Assembly (NCBI RefSeq): GCF_963675165.1
Contig: NC_087386.1
Coordinates: 6,087,566 to 6,151,565, forward strand
Length of the DNA: 64,000 nucleotides
Reading direction: 5' to 3'
DNA from: Halichondria panicea
Lineage: Eukaryota > Porifera > Demospongiae > Suberitida > Halichondriidae
A program made the position numbers and the translations under genes. This document shows, one piece after another, positions 21,607-33,151 of the stretch; the stretch's first letter is position 1, and every line of letters begins with the position of its first letter. The notes beneath the pieces are model-generated. The model was not told the DNA's origin. It saw nothing but the letters and a program-made list of their open reading frames with translations, and ran no database searches.

Positions 21607-21918
21607 TAATTACTGTTATCTTATCTGATTGGGCTGGTACTTTAGCTAATTAAGGTCACTAATCTAGGCCCGGCCACCTGTCAGAACGGTTGGCTGGGCC
21701 AGGCTAATGGGCCCCGTTCATTTGGGGGGAGGGAGCCATGCACTATCATCTAGATACTCATGCAGTAGTTCAAGTGAGCCAGTTAATTGTAAAGGCACAT
21801 GCAGGATTCAGCAACTGTCAAAGTACAACATGGTGAAAATATAAATTACAACGCAATAATAAATTACATACATGCAGCTCTAGACGTGTTTAAGCTAAAT
21901 TAATGTGTCCAATCATAA

Positions 21919-22741
21919 TTATGTCACTGATTTATAATCCATCAATGGCGTCACTTCTGAAAGCTCAGCTGTACTTGGGCTCAGGAAGTTGGGAGCATGA
22001 TCGGCTGTGTCCGTAGGTAGGCTGACTCTAGTGGAGGGTGGAGCAGTTCGTAGTCCTGGACCAGCCGTCTCGATATCTGCTCTGTTGGCAAACCTCACAT
22101 GTCTCGTTCTACTACGAAAACTGTAGCCCATGTAACCAAAAACTAGCCATGGGAAACACGATAGAGGAGTAGATAGTACTATCTGTGCTATCATTACGGG
22201 AGGCAAAACCATATAGTTATAAACAACATTTCCTATGAAGCTTATTAGTACTAGTGCAAGTAGTATGACTAAAATAATTAGAGTGAGGTATATATAATTA
22301 TACGTGTTGATATATCTATATGCCAGCACACTAAACACCAACCCAACAAGCAATGTTATCACGACAAATATAAATTCCAACAGCAAACGCGATCGATCAC
22401 TCCAAGGACGCCTTCTTGAGAAACAACCACACAGTTTTGTTACTAGGGTAAAGTAGATAGAGCAGACCAGTAGAGCCATAATCCACATTAAACTGCCATA
22501 TGCCACACTGGTGTACAAACGTTCAACTGTATCACAAAAGTTGAGCATTGACTTGAATGCAGGGATGCTCCAAAGCCATAATGCTCCAAGCTGTAGTGTA
22601 GTGATGACAGTCATGTAGACTATCCTTCTTACTAGAAAGTTAGTCTTCCTTCGACAGATAAACACAATACAATGTATAGACATCTGGCAGGGTTGTGCTG
22701 ATGTACCACCACGAATCAGGATCAAGATAGTTGCACTCCAT
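21919..22741 (-). pseudogene. 7TM receptor copy 6, with two internal deletions
   Basis: The start region is recognisable (MECNYLDPD at 22741), but about 110 bases covering most of TM1 are missing near 22669, and the reading frame changes there. TM2 to TM5 are intact ([14 protein letters not shown] to FIGNVV). A second deletion near 22205 then removes the end of TM5, the basic third loop and TM6, joining NVV directly to PPVMIAQIV. TM7 and the tail follow, the latter extended to LMDYKSVT. Two transmembrane segments are lost, so no normal receptor can be made. Confidence 0.85.
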
Positions 22742-24266
22742 TCTCACAAACTTTCAAGTCAGCTTAGCTGCATGTGTATAGATATAATGTTGATGTCTAT
22801 ATCGAGGATCAGGCACCTAGATTCATAAACATGTGGGCAGAACACAGGAAGTAATGTACAAGTAAGTCCTTAGCAACAGAGAATCAATGAAAGCACAGCA
22901 AAGCAAAACAAAAATACACAAACAATAATACACGAGGCATTTCATGCGTTTTAATTTACAGCCCAAAATCCACGTGCACGGTGTATTCAACTGTTTGGTT
23001 AGATACTGCATAGCAGCCGGCTTTCTGTAATCAGTGGACTAGACTATACCTAGAATGGATGACCTTTTGACTTTTCTGCGTGTACGCTGTACGTGATTGT
23101 ACTTTGCTATTTATTATGTCTCGAATCGTAGCCGCACAAGGGATACGGTAAAGCCTGTGTGTCTGTCTGTCTTTTTATATAGCATAAGAAACGCATACTG
23201 AATTTATGTAGTGTTGTCATATTCTATCCTCGTTATGCCCCGCCCACTAGCATCATGCACAGACACAGTATAGCAGCTACATTAGTTTTGCAGGCAGAAA
23301 TTCCACTGTAGTCTGTTACAGGATTTTATATATCTGCAAGAAGATATGATGTCCAAGCCTAATTTATAGTTCGATAACTGCTAGTTTTGTTGTTGATTAT
23401 GATTACAATCTACAGTAATTTTTTAAGCAATTTATAAGCTTGTTGTATAGAATGAGTCCCCTGAGAATATCTACGATAGAGATAGTTTAAGACTTGAGAA
23501 TTAGTATTTGAATACTCTTACGTAGTACTAAAGTTCCTGAGTATAACTTGTATTTAGGTAGTTAAAACCTCACCCAGTTGCTATGATACAGACCCCAAGT
23601 TGGGGTATATGCCATCTGTATGGTTATACAATTATTATTTTGAGTCATGAATATTGTTATATTAATTGATTGGGCTGTACCAAAAGAGGGAGGAAGCTAA
23701 TTAAGGTCGCTATTTGGATATAGCCTAGTTTTTAGTTTCTATAAACTTAAAGCGTGGGGGTGTCAAATTTTGCTCAGAAGCAGAGATATAATTATGTACG
23801 AGCCTCGAGACCAGTTTTGCATTGGCGTGTTCTCTGGCCCCCTGTCAGAACATGGTTGACCGGGCCACGCCCAGCTAATGGGGAGGGAGCCAACGTCATC
23901 CAGATACTCATGTAGTGGTTCAAGTGAGCTAGTTACCTTAAGGTGACATATTTTCGCGTGTATTAATTTCTGCTATTCCTGCGAATAAGAGTAAAATCGC
24001 AAAAATTAGTACTCGCAAATAATTGCCCGCCCTCCTGTGTAATGTATCCAGATTGACATTTTGCAAAAAATTATACCAGCAAAATGTACAAAACTGTAAA
24101 AACGGTAATTGTGAAGGCATAGGATTCAGCAACTGTCTTAGCACATGTATAATTTAAAAAGTACAACATGGTTAAAATAAAAATTACAATAATGACATAC
24201 ATGCAGCTCTAGATGTACGTATTTTATAGTTATAATGTGTTTTTAGTAATGTGTCCAATCCTATTA
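22742..24266. repeat. Spacer: receptor 5' flank and type-A 3' flank
   Basis: The 5' flank of copy 6 (ACATGTGGGCAGAACACAGG at 22828) and the dispersed repeat (near 23125) are followed by type-A 3' flank (CCCACCCAGTTG-like block near 23571; CCAGATACTCAT near 23900) that belongs to copy 7. It includes the truncated MITE at 23936-24105. No gene. Confidence 0.6.
23936..24105. mobile_element. Truncated CCTTAAGGTGACATATTTTC MITE
   Basis: This matches the complement of the complete element at 24692-24896 from CCTTAAGGTGACATATTTTC onward but stops at CTGTAAAAACGG, lacking its last ~35 bases. It is still bounded by TA on both sides, in the otherwise conserved CCAGTTAATTGTAAAGGC stretch of the type-A flank. 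Confidence 0.7.
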
Positions 24267-25510
24267 TTATGTCACTGATTTATAGTCCATCAATGGCGTC
24301 ACTTCTGAAGGCTCGGCTGTGCTTGGGCTCAGGAAGTTGGGAGCATGATCGGCTGTGTCCGTAGGTAGGCTGACTCTAGTGGAGGGTGGAGCAGTTCGTA
24401 GTCCTGGACCAGCCGTCTCGATATCGGCTCTGTTAGCAAACCTCACATGTCTTGTTCTGCTACGAAAACTGTAGCACAAGTAGCCAAAAACTAGCAATGG
24501 GAAACACGATAGAGGAGGAGATAATACTGTCTGTACTATCATGACAGGGGGAATATACACAAAATTACTACACATATCCATTCCAAACACAAACAGAGTA
24601 AAGAAAAATAGGGTGCAAAATATTCCCATTTCTTTCAGTACATCTCTTCTCCTTGCAATTTGCCTTCTCCATAGAGAACAAAACCATAATACCTTAAGGT
24701 GACATATTTTCACAGGTAAATTTGTTTGCGTTTTTACAGTTTTGTACATTTTGCGGTATAATTTTTTGCGAAATGTCGATCTGGATACATTAAACAAGAG
24801 GGCGGCCAATTATTTGCGAGTACTAATTTTTGCGATTTTACTCTCATTCGCAGAAATAGCAGAAATTAATACACGCGAAAATATGTCACCTTAAGGTAGT
24901 TAAAACAACATTTCCTATGAAGCTTATTAGTACTAGTGCAGGTGGTATGACTAAAGTAATTATTTGCTGAGTGAAGAACGGATCGAAGCTTATTGTTGTT
25001 TCGTTATATCTATATGCCAGCACACTAAACACCAACCCAGGAAGTAAAGTTATCATGACAAATATAAATTCCAATAGAAAACGCGATCGATCACTCCAAA
25101 GACGCCTTCTTGAGAAACAACCACACAGTTTTGTTACTAGGGTGAAGTAGATAGAGCAGACCAGTAGAGCCATAATCCACATTACACCTATATTTGTCAC
25201 ACTGACACACACATATTCAACTTCGTAACAAAAGTCGTACATTTACTCGTCTCGTTTGAATGCAGGAATGCTCCAAAGCCATAATGCTCCAAGCTGTAGT
25301 GTAGTGATGACAGTCATGTAGACTATCCTTCTTACTAGAAAGTTAGTCTTCCTTCGACAGATAAAGACAATATTTAAGACCATCCCAACAAAGCTCAATG
25401 GAAACACCACTGAGAGAACTACTGCTTGAGCAATGTAGACATCTGGCAGGGTTGCATGTGTTGATGTTTATAGACCTCCGCGGACCAGGATCAAGATAGC
25501 TGCAGTCCAT
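24267..25510 (-). pseudogene. 7TM receptor copy 7, multiply disrupted
   Basis: Homology runs from MDCSYLDPG (ATG at 25510) to a tail extended to LMDYKSVT. There are four lesions. A 4-base insertion near 25455 shifts the N-terminus out of frame. A TAA at 25244-25246 replaces the Ser codon before MYDFCYEVE. A 205-bp MITE (24692-24896) is inserted at the TM5 end, between VVLT-like and LWF codons. A WFCSLWRRQ region follows in yet another frame context. TM6, TM7 and the tail (GMDMCSNFVYIPPVMIVQ) are well preserved. Part of it is duplicated exactly at 27926-28063. Confidence 0.85.
24692..24896. mobile_element. Complete CCTTAAGGTGACATATTTTC MITE inside receptor copy 7
   Basis: A 205-bp element with inverted ends CCTTAAGGTGACATATTTTC, flanked by TA at 24690-24691 and 24897-24898. 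It interrupts receptor sequence that is continuous in all sister genes (CATATAGTTAAAACAAC). Non-autonomous, TA-targeting. Confidence 0.85.
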
Positions 25511-25800
25511 TCTCAAAACTTTCAAGTCAGCTTAGCTGTGTAGTATAATTTTGATGTCAGTCAAAGTATCAGGCACCTCGCTAATTAGATTCATAAACGT
25601 GTGGGCGGAACACAGGAAGTCATGTGCAATTAAGTCCTTAGCAACAGAGATATAAAGCATAACAAAAACAAAACTACACAGCCAAAAATCCACGGGCCGT
25701 TTCATGCCTGTTACGGGTCCGTTACAGGTATAAATCCACGTGGTGTATTCAACTGTTTGGTTAGGTACTGTTTAGCAGCCTGTGGATTTCAGCATGTAAT
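25511..25800 (-). promoter_or_regulatory. Receptor 5' flank, copy 7
   Basis: A conserved flank with CTAATTAG near 25581, ACAGGAAGT near 25612 and TTAGCAAC near 25637, followed by the CCGTTTCATGCCTGTTACGG block. The usual continuation breaks near 25800, where a 2-kb unrelated segment starts. Confidence 0.4.
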
Positions 25801-27760
25801 CAGCCGTGGGACGGGCTGTAAGCAGCCTGAGCACGGCCTGTAAGCAGCCCTATGTTCTCAGTTAGTTCCGGTTTGCTTTTATACAGTTAAAAGCTGAGTT
25901 TGGCATGAATAATTCAACGAAGTGTTAAAATTTTTAAGAAACAAACATAGCCAGACAGTTCGACAGTTTACAACACTAATAGAAATGTTTCTTCTAGTGC
26001 TTGTGCTGCTCGAGTGTGTCACTGTGTGTATAAAGAAGACACGTGAATAATGGTTGGAAAGAAAATAATGTTTCTTACATTTATAAATTTTCTGTTTGAC
26101 TGTTTGTACTACCAGCCATGTCCTCTGTCACACTGTGTGTATAAAGAAGACATGTGAATATCGTTGCAAAGAAAATAATGTTTCTTACCAATATAATGTG
26201 TTGTTCGACTGTTCGTACTGTCCACAGACCAGCCATGTCCTCTGTCACTGTGTATATAGTGAATATCGTTGCAAAGAAAATAATGTTTCTTACCAATATA
26301 ATGTGTTGTTCGACTTTTCGTACTGTCCACAGACCAGCCATGTCCTCTGTCACTGTGTATATAGTGAATATCGTTGCAAAGAAAATAATGTTTCTTACCA
26401 ATATAATGTGTTGTTCGACTGTTCGTACTGTCCACAGACCAGCCATGTCCTCTGTCACTGTGTATATAGTGAATATGGTTGCAAAGAAAATAATGTTTCT
26501 TACCATTATACATTTTTTGTTTGACTGTTTGTACTGTCACAGACCAGCCATGTCCACAGCCAGTAACTTAACTAAAGCAAAACACAAAGTTTTTATAATT
26601 ATTATGAATGATTGCTTACCTGCCAAATTCTGATAGTTCCTAAAGTATAGGTGTGTCCACGATGCTGTAATTAGACCAACCAATGTAAACGACAATAATT
26701 ATTATTGTAAAATACCTTCTGGGGTCATGATGGGTTGAAATCATTGATGGCATGAGCATTCCAATTTATATATGTACATCTGTATGTGTGCAGTTAAATA
26801 ATTATTAATTGGCTCACATTCTCAAGTAGTGTGACAAGGAACCTCAATCTCGAGCTCAATCAGTACAGTAATGATGACATAGACACAGGTACATCTGTAT
26901 GTGTGCATACGTACGTAAACGAGTTCGAGTAAGTGAGTCAATAATAGAACCTGAATCTCGAGCTCGTAAAGTAATGATGACACAATATCATAGGTATACA
27001 TTTTATATACCTCGTACTCACTTATATAGTAGTCGTTGTAGAGGTCCTTTTTAGATGTGTATTCCTATACATAAGCAGCATATTGACCAACATTTTAAAA
27101 CCAGCTGAGCACTCACTTATATTAAACGTTGTAGAAGAAGTCAACAACCTGCGTCAGAGGCAACCAGATCTGCAATACGAAATAACTCCGTCAACATAAT
27201 TATTTATACATCACCACATAAGCACACCTTGTAGCCTATAGAGCTAGACTCCTAGAGACAGTGAAAGAAGAATTGCAGAGACATCTAGCAGCTGACAAAT
27301 GGACAGAAGTGAGTATTAATTAGACCTACTATACTAGCTCCTTATTTAGACTCTACTTACTTCCTCTCTCTCTCTTTTCTTGCTAGCTGGCCTTGGCAGT
27401 CAGCTCCATAAATAATATAATTACTCCATCCATCCTTTAAAGCTGCAACTGAACGAGAACATCAAACTGAAGCACCTTTTCAGTCTCTTGGTGGATTTCG
27501 TAGCTAAGCAACTTTCTCTCTGCGCATGCGCATACACTGGCTGCACAGGCTGTAAGCAGGACGTGGGTGGTACAGGCTGAAACAGGCCCGTTATTTACAG
27601 TCCGTATTCAGGACAGGATGTACGTGCTGTAACAGGCCTGTGGTTCCAGGATGTAAGCGGGCCGTGGGCGATTACATCCGCATACAGGCCCGTATTCCGG
27701 CCTGTATTCAACTGATTTTCCCCACGGGCCTGAAACAGGCCTGTGGATTTTTGGCTGTGT
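25801..27760. repeat. 2-kb segment interrupting the duplicated flank; GC-rich ACAGGCC repeats at the ends
   Basis: Both edges hold many short ACAGGCCTGT, GGCCTGTAAGCAGCC and CAGGCCCGT words (25815-25860 and 27540-27760), and the flank sequence restarts near 27762. The interior has the 105-bp minisatellite and two copies of an AATCTCGAGCTC block (26846 and 26951). No gene is recognised. It could be a composite or old transposon; I find no clean target duplication. Confidence 0.4.
26044..26560. repeat. Minisatellite, 105-bp period, about five units
   Basis: The unit beginning GAATATCGTTGCAAAGAAAA recurs at 26156, 26261, 26366 and 26471 (exact spacing 105), with a diverged unit before 26156. 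Because 105 is divisible by three, several frames on both strands stay open for 140-160 codons. These are repeat artefacts rather than genes: the translations on both strands are equally periodic. Confidence 0.9.
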
Positions 27761-27925
27761 ACACATGCAGCCAATACTGCACAGCGCGTTTCATGCTTGT
27801 TACGGCCCGTTTTACAGCCCAAAATCCACATTCATGGTATATTCGTTAGATACTGCATAGCAGCCGGCTTTGTAATCAGTGGACTGGACTACTGGAGGGA
27901 CATTTTGACCTTTGTGCAGTACAAA

Positions 27926-28063
27926 AGGGTGAAGTAGATAGAGCAGACCAGTAGAGCCATAATCCACATTACACCTATATTTGTCACACTGACACACACA
28001 TATTCAACTTCGTAACAAAAGTCGTACATTTACTCGTCTCGTTTGAATGCAGGAATGCTCCAA
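27926..28063 (-). pseudogene. Orphan 138-bp receptor fragment
   Basis: Apparently identical to 25138-25275 in receptor copy 7 (TM3 region, including the same in-frame TAA), but with nothing of the gene on either side. On its right it joins type-A 3' flank sequence (TTCGATGACTGTTG), and on its left receptor 5' flank. It looks like a recent patch insertion or the scar of an unequal exchange. Confidence 0.8.
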
Positions 28064-29091
28064 TTCGATGACTGTTGTTTTGTTGTATTGTTATTTTAAG
28101 CTTTTGTTACCCGAGGCACGCATGGGTTGCCACGGGTATAGTAGTCGGTTGGTTTGTTTGTTTTTGTGTGTGACATGTGAGTCTACTCACCTGGATGCCA
28201 TAGCACTGCGTTTACAGCATGGATAGACAACAAGTTATTAGTTTTTAAAAATGGAAGATTTCGATGTTAAAGCTTTGTTGTAATATAAAAACGACAAAAC
28301 CTTAAGATCTAAACTTGCACATTGCCTTAGCTCTACACGTGCTCCTCTGGTCTACAGCCGAGGGTTAGCACTTCAGTGCTCTAGTTATAGAATGAGTCCC
28401 CTAGCCTGAGAATATCTACAATAGTTTAAGACTTTTTTTGCAGAAAAAATGAATTGACCAACTTAACTACCTGAGTCTCTTGTATTAAGAAATTATGGTA
28501 CCCCACCCAGTTGATATGATACCAACCCCAAGTGGGGTATACTACACATCTGGTTATAAATATCGATGTTTGAGTCATGAATATCCTTATCTTTGTCTGA
28601 TTGGGCTGCACCTGGAGGAACCACTTGACCTTAGCTACAATTAAGGTCACTAGTTGGATTTCTCTTTTGCAGACTACTTGCAGACTACTTAGAATTCTAG
28701 CCTGGTTTTTAATTTCTGTAAGCTTAAGCTAATTTTGCTCAGAAGCAGAGATACACGCCTCAAGACCAGCTTTGCATTGGCATGTTCCCTGGCCACCTGT
28801 CAGAACGGTTGGCCAGGCCACACCCAGCTAATGGGCCCCATTCATATTCATTTGGGGGGAGCGAGCCAACGTCATCCAGATACTCATCAGTGGTTCAAGT
28901 GAGCCAGTAAACACACAGGATTCAGCAACTGTCTTAGCACGTGTAGAATTTAAGAAAGCATACAACATGGTGAAAATAAAAACTACAGCACACTAAAAAT
29001 TACATAAATTATATATATACAAGCAGCCCTATAGGTGTATTCTACAGTTAGAATGTGTTTTTAGCTAAATCAATCATAATTATGTCACTAA
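28064..29091. repeat. Long type-A 3' flank of copy 8
   Basis: Collinear with 960-2073: the CCACGGGTATAGTAGTCGG-like block near 28130, CCCACCCAGTTGATATGAT near 28502, GACCAGCTTTGC near 28765 and GCCACACCCAGCTAATGGG near 28816. No gene. Confidence 0.65.
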
Positions 29092-30081
29092 TTAGTTTAT
29101 CAATGGTGTCACTTCTGAAGGCTCAGCTGTGCTTGGGCTCAGGAAGTTGGGAGCATGATCGGCTGTGTCCGTAGGTAGGCTGACTCTAGTGGAGGGTGGA
29201 GCAGTTCGTAGTCCTGGACCAGCCGTCTCGATATCTGCTCTATTGGCAAACCTCTCATGTCTCGTTCTGCTACGAAAACTGTAGCACATGTAGCCAAAAA
29301 CTAGCAATGGGAAACACGATAGAGGAGAAGATAGTACTATCTGTGCAAGCGTAGGAAAATGAAACTCTAAACGAGTATCCAATCCAAACACAAACAGAGT
29401 AAATAAAAACAGAGCAAAGAATATTCCTATTTCTTTCAGTACATCTCTTCTCCTTGCAATTTGCCTTCTCCATAGAGTACAAAACCATATAGTTAAAACA
29501 ACATTTCCTATGAAGCTTATTAGTACTAGTGCAGGTGGTATGGATATACTAATTAGAAGGTACAAATTGAAGCCGATTAAGTGTATATAGAAATATCCCA
29601 GCACACTAAACACCAACCCAACAAGCAATGCTATCATGACAAATATAAATTCCAATAGCAAACGCGATCGATCACTCCAAGGACGCCATCTTGAGAAACA
29701 ACCACACAGTTTTGTTACTAGGGTAAAGTAGATAGAGCAGACCAGTATAGTCATGGTCCAATTTACACCTATATTTGCCACACTGGTGTACACACGTTCA
29801 ACTTCGTAACAAAAGTTGAACATTGACTTATCTGGTTTGAATGCAGGAATGCTCCAAAGCCATAATACTCCAAGCTGCAGTGTAGTGACGACAGTCATGT
29901 AGACTATCCTTCTTACTAGAAAGTTAGTCTTCCTTCGACAGATAAACACAATATTCAACACCGTCCCAACAAAGCTCAGTGGAAACACCACTGAGAGAAC
30001 TACTGCTTGAGCAATGAAGACATCTGGCAGGGTTGTGTTGATAGTTGGAAGATATGGATCAGGAACAAGATAGCACTCCAT
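29092..30081 (-). CDS. 7TM receptor-like protein, array copy 8 (intact)
   Basis: A single exon of 329 codons, the shortest intact copy. It starts at the ATG of MECYLVPDPYLPTIN; the in-frame GTG six bases upstream is not used as a start here. It keeps all seven hydrophobic segments, the NTT sequon and the family tail, with RTRHERFAN where most copies have RTRHVRFAN. It is shorter at the TM5 entry (FYIHLIGFNLYLLISISIPP) and between TM6 and TM7 (GLDTRLEFHFPTLAQIVL). The TM3 entry, YEVERVYTSVANIGVNW, is closest to copy 7 and to the copy at 60912. A membrane receptor by architecture; ligand unknown. Confidence 0.85.
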   Translation of the reverse strand: MECYLVPDPYLPTINTTLPDVFIAQAVVLSVVFPLSFVGTVLNIVFICRRKTNFLVRRIVYMTVVTTLQLGVLWLWSIPAFKPDKSMFNFCYEVERVYTSVANIGVNWTMTILVCSIYFTLVTKLCGCFSRWRPWSDRSRLLLEFIFVMIALLVGLVFSVLGYFYIHLIGFNLYLLISISIPPALVLISFIGNVVLTIWFCTLWRRQIARRRDVLKEIGIFFALFLFTLFVFGLDTRLEFHFPTLAQIVLSSPLSCFPLLVFGYMCYSFRSRTRHERFANRADIETAGPGLRTAPPSTRVSLPTDTADHAPNFLSPSTAEPSEVTPLIN

Positions 30082-30200
30082 TCTCACAAGCTTTCAAGTC
30101 AGCTTAGCTGTGTAGTCAAATATTAGGCACCTCGTTAATTAGATTCATGGCCGGAACACAGGAAGTCATGTGAAGTACATGTAAGTCCTTAGCAACAGAG
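30082..30200 (-). promoter_or_regulatory. Conserved receptor 5' flank, copy 8
   Basis: TTAATTAG is at 30135-30142, ACAGGAAGT at 30158-30166 and AGCAAC at 30191-30196, all in family order. Confidence 0.45.
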
Positions 30201-32262
30201 AATCAATATACCAGCCAAAATAATCACAAAGCATTTCATGCCTGTAATTACGGGCCCGTTTTAATTTGCAGCCCAAAATCCACGTGGTGCACGTATTCAA
30301 CTCTTTGGTTAGATACTGCATATATAGCAGCCGGCTTTCTGTAGTCAGTGGACTGGACTAGAATGGACTGCTGAAATGACCTTTTGACCTTTCTGCGTAT
30401 GCGCTGTACATGATTGTATTTTGCTATTTATTATGTCTCGAGGCGTAGCCGCACGAGGGATACGGTAAAGCTGACTGTGTGTCTGTCTGTCTTTTTATAT
30501 GATAGGAAACGCACACTGAATTTATGTGTCGTCATATTCCATCCTCGTTATGCCCCGCCTACTAGCATCATGCACATACACAGTATAGTAGCTACATTAG
30601 TTATGCCTCGAGGCGTAGCCGCACGAGGGATACGGTAAAGCTGACTGTGTGTGTGTCTGTCTGTGTGTGTGTGTGTGTATTCCAGCTATAACTGCTCAAC
30701 GGTTACAATGCGACGAAAACTAACAGCTTTTATAGGCTTCTAGCCACGTTCTCTTGGATTTTGATTCGTGGATTAGCAAACTAAAGCTTCTTTCTCGAGT
30801 TATGGCTAGTTTGACTCACATTGAAGGCTGTTGCAGTCTCTTCAGAATCTTTCATAGCATCATCTGTCCGCACAAACTTTCTATTCAACATATGAGTTAG
30901 CCTTGCACTAAAGCGCTAGCTTTTTGTTAGCTACAATACTCAGAAAATATCTGTTAAAACAGCTAGCTAGCAGTACAGTAGCCATTTGTAAAATTGATCT
31001 CTTTGGACACACCCTTTAATTATTCCTGTGGATGTAATGCGCATGCGCGCTCATTCCCCATGTGTGAGAAAATAATATCCAAGATCCAGATCCAGATCCT
31101 CCTGGCAGAATCATCTTTGTCTTGAGGGCCTGGTAAGCCACAAAACACTACCATATAACAATATAGATAACAATATGCATGTACACAGGTCTTTTCTTCT
31201 TAGATATTATATACACTGAACTACAGATCCTGGAAGAATCAATTTTCTTCTTTCTTGATGTCCTGGTAAGCCACATAATACAAAAAATAATAACTTACAA
31301 TAGATGCATGTAAATAAGTCTTTTCTTCTCAGTGACTTTATATAGATAAGCTAACTTTAATATAAAATTCATTATAGATAACACTCTAATACTTTTGAGC
31401 GAAAGCAAAAACATGGCGAGAGGCATTAGCACAGCGCCAGCTTGAACACTAGTTTTGCAAGCAGAAATTTCACTGTAGTCTGCGTACTAAAAGTAACTAG
31501 GTGAGACTATAAAGAGTTGTTTCCAATGTTACAAAGTTATAGAGGATTTTATATATTTGCAAGAATGTATTTATAAATAATGTCATTAACAAGCCTAATT
31601 TAATACTGTACAGCTGGTAATTTTCGTGTGGCAAAATATTCGTGGTTTTCATGGTTGAAGCTCTGACCACAAACATTTTACCTGCGAATGAAGCGACCTT
31701 GCTTACCTTTACCTGCAGTGCAAGCAGCAACCACGAAAATATCGTGTATAAATGTTGCTCAACCACAACTACGAATGTTTCCCCCCCCACCCCCCCAAAA
31801 AATTACCCGCTATTCGGTAGTTACTTCGATAACTGTTTTGTTGATTGTGATTACAATATAATTATATTATTCAGCATATTCAGTTGTCTGGTACCAAACT
31901 GTTCCAAAAATGCCAGCCACAGAATATTAGAGCACAGCTGTGGGTTACTACAGTTGTAGGTATAGTCAGCGTAGTTTTTCCTTTGATCTCTGTGGTACAA
32001 TAATTATTTTAAATGACAGCTGGTGTACAGTGCATCCAGTCTAGTGAGTAAAGTACCACAATAGGGTGAGTAGTTGTACTTAAATGTATCTCAAGATTTG
32101 CACAATACCATTGTATAGGTGAATGAATAATCTACAACATTATTCAAAAATATTTCCCCAAAAGTTGTGTAGTAGGAAGTCATTTTAGGTGAAATGAGAG
32201 TGATCGTATTTCTGAACAAATTGTTCATATCAAAATTTTAACAATTCATGTGTGACCTTAGC
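30201..32262. repeat. Spacer: flank repeats and a MITE
   Basis: It contains the CCCGTTTTAATTTGCAGCCC flank block (30255), two dispersed GGGATACGGTAAAG repeats 171 bp apart (near 30458 and 30629), a TG microsatellite, the MITE at 31606-31817, a pogo-like end near 31870 and flank sequence resembling 3430-4060. No gene recognised. Confidence 0.55.
31606..31817. mobile_element. MITE, CCGTNTAGC family (second copy)
   Basis: Ends CTGTACAGCTGGTAATTTTC and the complement of GAAAAATTACCCGCTATTCGG, with TA at 31604-31605 and 31818-31819. Its interior matches 8802-9008, including the CTTTACCTGCAGTGCAA-like centre. Confidence 0.75.
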
Positions 32263-32767
32263 CATAGATTGAAGAGTTAGAGGGATAGGAAACGGAGTGG
32301 TGCACGTGATGATTTTACATTGAATCTGCAGTGGAGCCTCGAAAATTATCCGCGTTACGAGGCTATTAAGCACATTTTTGTCGGGTAACTCCCAAAGCTG
32401 TGTTTCCTCGAGACATCATCTCTTTCAGCAATTTATAACACGCCTAGTCCATGAGCCACGTGTAGTACTTGCTAATGACTGACCACACCCAGTAAAAAGA
32501 GACTTTCCAATAAAGTAATATGTTCCCAAGGCTGTTTTAGAGCTATTGGAACATATAATGTGTAAGCGGGCTGGTTATGACTACTACAATAGGTATAGAC
32601 CTTGAAATATAAGTGAGTTGCACGGACTAAGCACAGTTACTTGTAGTTTATTATGCACTGGGTGTAGAAATAGATATTGTTGTGATGGCCTCGATTAAAC
32701 CGCAGCGTAGCGAGGATGTTACTCGAGATACCAACCGTTTCCTATCCCTCTAACTCTTCAATCTATG
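32263..32767. mobile_element. CATAGAT-ended element, 505 bp, 7-bp target duplication
   Basis: Inverted ends CATAGATTGAAGAGTTAGAG (then GGATAGGAAACGG). CCTTAGC is duplicated at 32256-32262 and 32768-32774, inside the type-B flank whose uninterrupted form (GACCTTAGCCGACAAG) is present near 51862 and 55202. Related to the larger element at 12200-13431. The interior includes GTGGAGCCTCG and GATTAAACCGCAGCG words. No ORF. Confidence 0.8.
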
Positions 32768-33151
32768 CCTTAGCCGACAAGTTTGCTTGAGTTCCATCGC
32801 TAACAAAAATGTACCCAAAAACCTGATAATTGAGTAGTAATCGCTGTGTGTACTTATGTAAACTTTACGAAACCATGATAATGTTGTGCCAAAGTTCCAT
32901 ACCTTAGCCGACAGCGAGTCTTTTCCATCGCTATAAGAGATTGAATGTCCACTATTTGTTGTTTTATAAACCACCACACACCCACCACCTTTGGTTGCCA
33001 TGGATATATGTTTTAGATCATTCTTTTACCTACACAATCGTATCAGCAGAATTTCTACAATCATAAAATATTAATTCACATTTATACCAATAGAAGCAAA
33101 TTTTCTGTTTTTACTCTCTACTCTGTATACAGCAAAATAAATCATAATTTT
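32768..33151. repeat. Type-B 3' flank of copy 9
   Basis: It carries the CCATCGCTAACAAAAA block, the TTGGTTGCCATGGATATATG block (near 32992) and TTTTTACTCTCTA, directly before the receptor stop codon. It is shared with the flanks before 16893, 38236, 52255, 55604, 59836 and 62708. No gene. Confidence 0.65.

Noticed and set aside
26081-26633. Four overlapping ORFs of about 140-160 codons on both strands
   Set aside because: They are read-throughs of a 105-bp minisatellite whose unit is a multiple of three; the translations are periodic on either strand.
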